From Cryptomeria japonica (lineage: Eukaryota; Streptophyta; Pinopsida; Cupressales; Cupressaceae): a stretch of DNA of 64,000 bases. Location of the stretch: positions 601,650,709 to 601,714,708 of the forward strand of contig NC_081413.1 of assembly GCF_030272615.1 (NCBI RefSeq), given 5' to 3'. The notes beneath the pieces were generated by a model, which saw only the letters and a program-made list of their open reading frames with translations, was not told the DNA's origin and did not search any database. The position numbers and the translations under genes are program-made. Shown here piece after piece: positions 57,914 to 64,000 of this stretch; within the stretch, counting starts at the first letter, position 1, and each line of letters opens with the position of its first letter.

Positions 57914-58670
57914 TGTATATGGTGAAAATGAATAACAATAATAACACTATTGAAAAGCTAAATGAATTCAACCACAAAACCCTAGCCTAACAACAACAAA
58001 GATCCACCATAACATATGAAGATTACCTAAGACAATGCAAATCAAATGAAATCACAAAGATTATACCATCACATGTCCAATAGGGTTTGAATCTCCATTC
58101 TTCCTATCTCCATTGATCTTGCTTGATATATTTGCTCTCAGATTTTACATGCACAAGAGCTCAACAAAGAACGAAATGTGGTTGTAAGTAGGATCGTAGT
58201 GTAGTCAATTGCATAAAAGATGATTAGCATAAATCATTAGGGTTTGATAATGAAGGAAGCATCTCCTTATATAGAAGACACTATAAGAAATGGAGGGATA
58301 AGATTGAGAGGTGTAAAAGAGGTGGGCTATGATTAGAGGGTAGGTAAAAGAAATAATAAAATAATGAAAGGGGTAGGTAGTGTATGAATTAAGAGATGAA
58401 TGGCATGTGTCATGGATAGAAATGGTTAATGAATTAATTAAATAAATAAAGATTTATTTAATTAATAGAAGAAGTGGGATCAATTAAATAAATAAGATAT
58501 TTATTTAATTTTAGGAAAATGATAATTTAAATAAATAAATGTATTTATTTAAATGAGAAATAAGGCTAGAAGAGGATAAATGAATTAATTAAATAAATAA
58601 AGATTTATTTAATTAATAGAAGAATTAAGCTTAGATATTTAATTAGACTGGACAATTTTGGGTGTCTACA
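57914..58670 (-). repeat. G3b 3' LTR
   Basis: Starts TGTATATGG and ends GTGTCTACA as in G3. The AT-rich inverted repeats are kept except the last, which is largely deleted. TATA motif CTATATAAGG on the minus strand at 58265-58274. Confidence 0.9.
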
Positions 58671-59194
58671 TTTTGCCCCTCTTTGAGACAATGCGGCTTG
58701 TCGCGTTGTTTCAAAGAAGATAATATGAACTGATACAAAGTTGCCCCAAGATGGGAATGATATGCCCCCTCGAGAGATTGGATGAAAATGTTTGAAAAGA
58801 TCGCAGACAATCTCTTGATATGAAAGACGGGATAGAATGGATTGACCGAATAAAGTGACAAAGTCACGGGATAATGAAGACTGACTCGGGAAACGAGGGC
58901 GAGGGTTAGGGTAGGCTATAAGATAGACCACGGGGGAAATACATCCTCATTGTCATCCACACATCCACGAGAGCAGATTGCAAAGCGAAAATAGAGCAGC
59001 AGCAGTCAGCAGCGATGGCCTTCATTCATAGATTCGATCGCATTTGCCGATTTCAGAGGCTAGCAGAGGCAGGAGAGCCGGTAAGTACCACCAAACCTCC
59101 TCGTACTTTGACACATTTAATTTTGTCATTAATGCATGCTAGATAGGGTAATAAATGCGCTTAGACTAGGGTCCAAAAAAATGTTAAAAAACGT

Positions 59195-59352
59195 CCAGGC
59201 GCGTCTACGTTGGTGCCAGGCGCGCCTGTGTTTGTGCCAGGCGCGTCTGCATTTGAAACCGCTTCTGTGCCAAATGCGGCCGCGTTTGTGATGGTCAGTC
59301 GCGTCTGTGCCAAGAAGGCACGTCTATGTTTGTTAGGCGCATCTATGTTTTA
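59195..59352 (+). repeat. GCGTCTGTG array in the G3b intron
   Basis: About 8 copies or variants (GCGTCTACG, GCGCCTGTG, GCGTCTGCA, GCGTTTGTG, GCGTCTGTG, ACGTCTATG, GCATCTATG) at about 20-base spacing. Fewer and more decayed than in G3. Confidence 0.75.
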
Positions 59353-59381
59353 AAAAGTGTGAAGTTGCATCTTCTAGGTCA

Positions 59382-59752
59382 AATCGGCAGTTCTGTGATG
59401 AACATACACTGTCGATTGGATAAGCTGCTGAGAGGATACACTCAAGCAGGTCCTCTAGGGAAGACTAGAATAGATCAAGGCACTTTGTGATGAACAGTGA
59501 GTACCAAGATAGAGTACTTTGTGATGAACAGGGAGTACTAGAATATGAGTAGCACTTTGTGATGAACAGTGAGTGCAAATGTGAGTAACACTTTGTGATG
59601 AACAGTGAGTGTCACACACGTAGTACTTTGTGATGAACAGGGAGTACCACTAGGATAGAAGCAACACTTTGTGATGAAAAGTGAGTGTCACTAGGGTAGA
59701 ATGCCATATGCATTTAGATAAAAAGTAGCATTTTGTGATAAACAAGGAATGC
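59382..59752 (+). repeat. Constant-loop hairpin array in the G3b intron
   Basis: One long hairpin (59382-59418) and seven 25-nt units starting at 59480, 59514, 59552, 59588, 59623, 59664 and 59728. Six of the seven have perfectly complementary arms: GTACT/AGTAC twice, ACACT/AGTGT twice, GCACT/AGTGC once, GCATT/AATGC once. The first has one C-A mismatch. The loop TTGTGATGAACAGNG is nearly constant. Confidence 0.8.
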
Positions 59753-61735
59753 CACTATGACTGACATGAATGATTTGCTTGACTGCAGGAGTATTTGCCG
59801 ATGCTGGAGTCACGGGAGAGATTCCCGTCGACTCAGAGGTTGTGACCTGAGCTGACCTTCGAGGACCAAGCGGCTATTGAGGAGATGGGATTGAGACATG
59901 TTCTATATGTGCCTGAGTTTCGTGCGAACATTGGACAGTTGACTGCGCTGTCGGAGAGATGGCACTCTGAGACCTGTACTTTTCATTTGTCGATGGGTGA
60001 GATGACAGTCACCCTTGAGGATGTATATAGGATACTGAGGATATCGATCGATGGGGAGCTGATCCCATACGATTGAGATGGAGATAGGGAGGCCCTTAGA
60101 TGAGTATTCCAGGACCCAGGACTGGAGATGAGGGCAGGACATGTGGTGTGGGACACTATGACAGCCACAGGGCTAGCGCTGCCAGCAGTGGTAGGAGGAG
60201 CGATCAGTGGGTTCCTGTGTCCAGATAGGGCGACACGGGGGTTGGCTATGGGTTGGGGGGGAGCACTGGAGACACTGGTGATGCAGCATACTAGATATGC
60301 TTGGGGACCCTGTGTGCTGGCACACCTCTACTATGAGCTACATCAGTTCGTATACCATGGATCAGTGGGATTGGGATGCAGGGTGACATTGCTGCAGGTA
60401 TGGGCTTATGAGCATCTGCCAGTGACGAGGCCGATACACTTCAGAGGTAGGGGACATGGACGCAGCTTTGTGCACTTGTATGATATGATCACGTCGCAGC
60501 CATGGATTGGCAGGTTGGAGCACTGGCGGCAGGTGATAGATGATATTGATGTGGTCATATGGAGGCCATATCTGGGATGCGAGCAGTGGGAGGACGATGC
60601 AATTGAGCTTCCTTACACCTTCCAGAGCAGGTATCTGATTGGGTGGATGCCCTATGTGCTGGAGAGGCAGCTAGTGGACAGGGTTGGCCGACAGTTTGGC
60701 AGGATTCAGAGGATGCCACGGGGCTCAGGCATGTATGTACAGACTGTCAGAGATCAGGCACAGTTTGGGCCCTTGCTGTTATATGATCAAGCAGTTACAC
60801 AACTGGTAGAGATGATGCCCTACCCTGGGACATGTGGCCAGAGATTGAGGATGCCAGCATGGATGCTGAGTACACAGCATATTGGGCGGAGCATCCCTTC
60901 CCACGCTTGACCAATCCGAGAGAGCCATTGGATGGAGATGGGGGTGGGGATGATGATGATGGTGGAGGTGATGGGGGCAGAGGCCGATGGAGGAGGAGGG
61001 GAGCAGTTGGAGAGAGGAGGGTTGCACCTCGGAGGGAGGGTGGTGAGGAGAGACAGGCTAGGATGGTGAGGGGTCGCGATGGATTGCCGCTACAGGTGCC
61101 AGCAGCACAGGGTCCCAGACAGGTACAGGTACAGGGACATGGACAGATACAAGGACATGTACCAGTACAGGTACAGGCATAGGGGTAGGCACTCGTACAA
61201 GGGGAGCCACAGGCAGAGGCGGAGGGGGCAGAGGCGGAGGGGGCTGAGGCAGAGGCAGAGGGGGCTGACGCAGAGGAGGATGAGCTGATAGAGTTGAGGG
61301 AGATCTGCCAGGGCCAGGTAGATGAGATCCAGGAGTTGGAGAGGGAGAGGGATCGGCTTAGGAGGAGGCTCAAAGATATTGAGCGGGAGCGGGATCAGGC
61401 TATTCAGCATTATACAGAGGCTGAGACAGCGTTGAGGGCGGGGAGACAGGCAGCGGAGGACACAGGGGCAGGATATGCTTATGTCCTGAGAGCAGGGGAG
61501 GAGATCTCTATTATGGTGCAGTGTCAGTGGATCAGCGGGCGAGGAGCTTCCATAGACCGTCGTGTACAACGACAGCTACGGGAGGGAGCCGGAGGAGACA
61601 GGCATCGAATGGTGGGGTTATGAGTCCTCCACCACCACCAGATAGAGGAGACAGGAGGGATGATCTTGGGACGGGTCCTTCAGGGGCTCAGATTCTGTCG
61701 AGGCCAAGCAGGTCTGAGGGAGGGAGTTCATCATA

Positions 61736-63460
61736 GCCATAGAGGGCTCCCTATGTAGTAGTATTGTACCATTTTTGTATGATGATGTAGACACCTGCGG
61801 GTGATTTTGTAGCCATATGATTTTGACATCATTGTATCATGACACTTTTATGATTATATATATAAGATGATTCATCTTTGCGGCAGCTATATGCATGTGT
61901 ACCTATATGATGAGATGTTCTTATGTGATGTTTGTTTTATGCTATGGATGCAAATATTTATATGATGTAATGCAGTATTTTTTCTTTTATGTTTTTTATA
62001 TGTTATTCCAATGCAAATGTGAATGTATGTAATGCAAATGAATATGATAATGCAAATGTAAATTGTGCTAACAGGTGTTGTGTGCAGGATATGATATCTA
62101 TATGTATGTATGAAATGCTTATATGTGGTAATGCAGGTGCAACTACATGAAATGAAAATGTTTTTGGTGTGTCATTATACTCAGTCAGGTGATAGCAGGC
62201 TACGCGGACTCGAGAAGGATGATGGAAGTCAATCAAGAAAGGGGGATGAAAGATAGAAGATATGAAAGTGAAAGAGCTTCTTGTGCATTATCATCATTGA
62301 GCTTTATTATGACAAGTAGGTTATGACAATCGAGGCATATGTTCAACCCAGAAAGTCATTGTACCTGTTTGCATGGAGATAAGACAATCACAAACAAAGA
62401 ATGCCCCAGTTCATACTAAACTCACAGTGTCCTCATATCCTTGGACAAGTCATAGCATTCTTAATCCACAAACATCAAATACAAATAGGTGACGATACCC
62501 CATCCTCACCTTTTTAGTCAAAGACATCCTGGAGATAGAATCTCTAGTCAAAGACATCCCAGAAAAGCTAAAAGACATGTCACCAAAAGATAAAAATCAA
62601 AAGAAAACCAAGACTCGACACCAACATCCACTGTAGTCCTCAAGTTTAGTGTCTCTTGTCACTTGTATAAGTCTTATTTGATTGTGGTCACAATGTTTAC
62701 TTTCATAGAAAGGATAGATAACACTAAACCATATGTTGTTTGAGTTTGTTGAAAGATTTGATTTGTTGAAGCCCATTGTTGCTGCTGTATCTCATCTGAA
62801 ACTGACTGAATCCATGAAACTGATACTTTATTGCGGAGAAGATGAAACTTTATTGCGGATCTGTGATGCAAATGTTGCTTTATTGCAAATTGTGCGTGGA
62901 TAGATTGAAGGAAGCTGGAAGAAACTGTACTCCTCGAAACATGTGATGTTCTTAGTTCCACACCCATCACTAGACGTAGGATTTGCCTTAGCCATAGATA
63001 GGATCTGATTTATTATGGATGGAAAGGGAGGTGAAAAGGGAGGTTTATTATGAATGGCTAACCAATCTTGGGTAGATCAATAACAAGCCATGATGGGAAT
63101 GGGTAAGTTTATTATGGATGAATTGGTCGTGAGTGTGTGCAAAGTGAAAAGATGAAAGTGAATCCTGAAGGAGGGAGGAGCAATGTCTCTACGCATGGCA
63201 CTGGTGACCCAGTTTTCACCATGGTACTTGCCCAGGGCGCCATCGAAGTGGTTTTCACTATTGGACGAAATTATTTCTCTTTACTTTTTTGATTTTTCAA
63301 TGTTTTTTGTGTCACAAGGCGCCTGTTTGCCAGGTTTTCACCAAGTAACGATTTTTTTTTTGTTTTATTATTTTTTTTGTATTTTTGAAATTTTTGATTT
63401 TTTTGTGTTTTTGAAATTTTTGATTTTTTTGTATTTTTTGAATTAGGATACTCTGAAGAG
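61736..63460. other. G3b convergent gap
   Basis: Colinear with 33101-34700 of G3, including the repeated TCTAGTCAAAGACATCC-type unit (62512-62570) and the TTTATTGCGG-type words (62828-63115). A T-rich insertion near 63340-63440 distinguishes it. No gene. Confidence 0.7.
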
Positions 63461-64000
63461 CTATGTGTAAAAGCTGCGAAGGTGCGTGTTGTTGATAGGA
63501 TCCTCCAAAGGTTCATCTTCTGTAGTTGAGAGCTGATATGCCCCAGATCCATATGCTACTGTAATGATGTAAGGACCAAGCCAATTTGGTTCGAACTTGT
63601 CCTTCTTCTCTCTGTCTTGCTGATTTTTGGGATTTTCTCTGAGGACCAAATCTCCTACCTCAAATGTGCGAGGCTTGACCTTGTGATTGTAGCTGCGCCT
63701 CATTCATTGTTGGAAAGCTTTGAGATGATTAAAAGCAGTTTGTCTTCGTTCATCCAATAGTTCCAGCTCTTGTAAGCGAGAGACCCTATAGTCTTCATCA
63801 CTGATGATGTTTTGCAAAGAAACCTGTAAAGAGGGTAGCTCGACCTCAATAGGCAAGATGGCTTCAGTGCCATAGACAAGTGAATAGGGTGTAGCTCTTG
63901 TAGGTGTGCGGACACTTGTACGGTAGGCCCAAAGTGCAAAATTAAGTTGGATATGCCAATTACGACCAGCATCGTCGACTGTCTTCTTTAGGATTTTAAG
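63461..64000 (-). pseudogene. G3b integrase C-terminus (partial, broken)
   Basis: The minus-strand frame 63703-63461 carries the end of the polyprotein (GDLVLRENPKNQQDREKK, LGPYII). Upstream it continues to the window edge, but a TGA at 63704-63706 replaces an Arg codon of the intact copy (QRM in G3). The remainder of pol lies outside the window. Confidence 0.85.

Larger units (their letters stand above)
59015..61735 (+). pseudogene. G3b antisense PMD gene (broken)
   Basis: Exon 1 (59015-59080) has 22 codons without indels; compared with G3 it has about 7 silent and 5 replacement changes. The donor GTAAGT (59081) and acceptor CTGCAG (59788) are kept. Exon 2 has TGA codons where G3 has Arg (after TQRL near 59842, in the PYDRDG region near 60074, and near 60102). 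A one-base frameshift lies near 60820, a TAG in the Gln-rich repeat near 61180, and a short deletion near 61505 removes the end of the coiled coil. The PMD core is otherwise well conserved. It supports the two-exon model of the intact copy. Confidence 0.85.
57914..64000 (-). mobile_element. G3b: second Tat-type element, decayed, cut by window end
   Basis: Colinear with the left 6 kb of G3: LTR 57914-58670, polypurine tract, antisense PMD gene, convergent gap, then the C-terminus of pol on the minus strand running off the window. Its sequence differs from G3 throughout, so it is an older insertion of the same family, not a duplication of G3. The five bases before the LTR are CCTTT; the other flank is outside the window. 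Confidence 0.9.

Noticed and set aside
57914-64000. Reading G3b as a segmental duplication of G3
   Set aside because: It has its own LTR, differs from G3 throughout and carries independent stops and indels; it is a separate, older insertion.
1-64000. tRNA or rRNA genes
   Set aside because: Only primer binding sites with tRNA complementarity were found; no cloverleaf or rRNA-like sequence was recognised by reading.

Overview
The window looks like nuclear DNA from a plant with a large, repeat-dense genome. The background is AT-rich, and the only recognisable host gene is a fragment whose protein matches the plant F-actin capping protein alpha subunit. Almost everything right of about 16 kb is LTR retrotransposon of plant lineages: Ty1/copia, a chromodomain Ty3/gypsy element, and Ty3/gypsy elements of the Tat type. 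A gymnosperm is a plausible guess, but nothing in the sequence proves it. I see no rRNA, tRNA, CRISPR array or bacterial-style operon.

Left flank, 1-16001: a non-autonomous hAT-like DNA transposon (26-1417) with terminal inverted repeats and an 8-bp target duplication; several kilobases with no gene; two exons of a capping protein alpha gene on the minus strand (7390 down to 7092) bracketed by diverged copies of one repeat; more AT-rich DNA; then a decayed minus-strand coding remnant of unknown family (13039-14929).

Centre, 16002-57290: a five-level nest of LTR elements, resolved from LTR pairs, target-site duplications and reading frames that rejoin when the insert is removed. A copia element (C0, minus strand) was split in its RNase H region by a non-autonomous element (R0, TSD CCTTT). 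R0's left LTR was split by a chromovirus (G1, TSD CCATA). G1's RNase H coding region was split by a gag-protease-only element (G2). G2 was finally split by a 16.2-kb Tat-type element (G3, 29158-45314) whose two LTRs look identical and whose 2492-codon polyprotein is open.

G3 is the most interesting unit. On the minus strand it encodes Gag, protease, a G-patch-like segment, reverse transcriptase, two RNase H domains and integrase. On the opposite strand, between pol and the 3' LTR, it carries a convergent gene for a plant-mobile-domain protein. This antisense gene appears to have its own TATA box, a short first exon, an 807-bp GT-AG intron and a long GC-rich second exon. The intron holds two unusual arrays: about 15 degenerate copies of a GCGTCTGTG motif, and a run of 25-nt hairpins with a constant loop (around TGTGATGAACA) and stems that vary with compensating changes on both arms. 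The GCGTCTGTG motif recurs about 24 times in the gag-pol leader, in the same sense relative to that transcript.

Right edge, 57914-64000: the left part of a second, decayed member of the G3 family. It conserves the antisense gene's promoter, exon 1, splice sites and both intron arrays, but its coding regions are broken, mainly by TGA codons where the intact copy has arginine. This second copy supports the gene model and structures proposed for G3.
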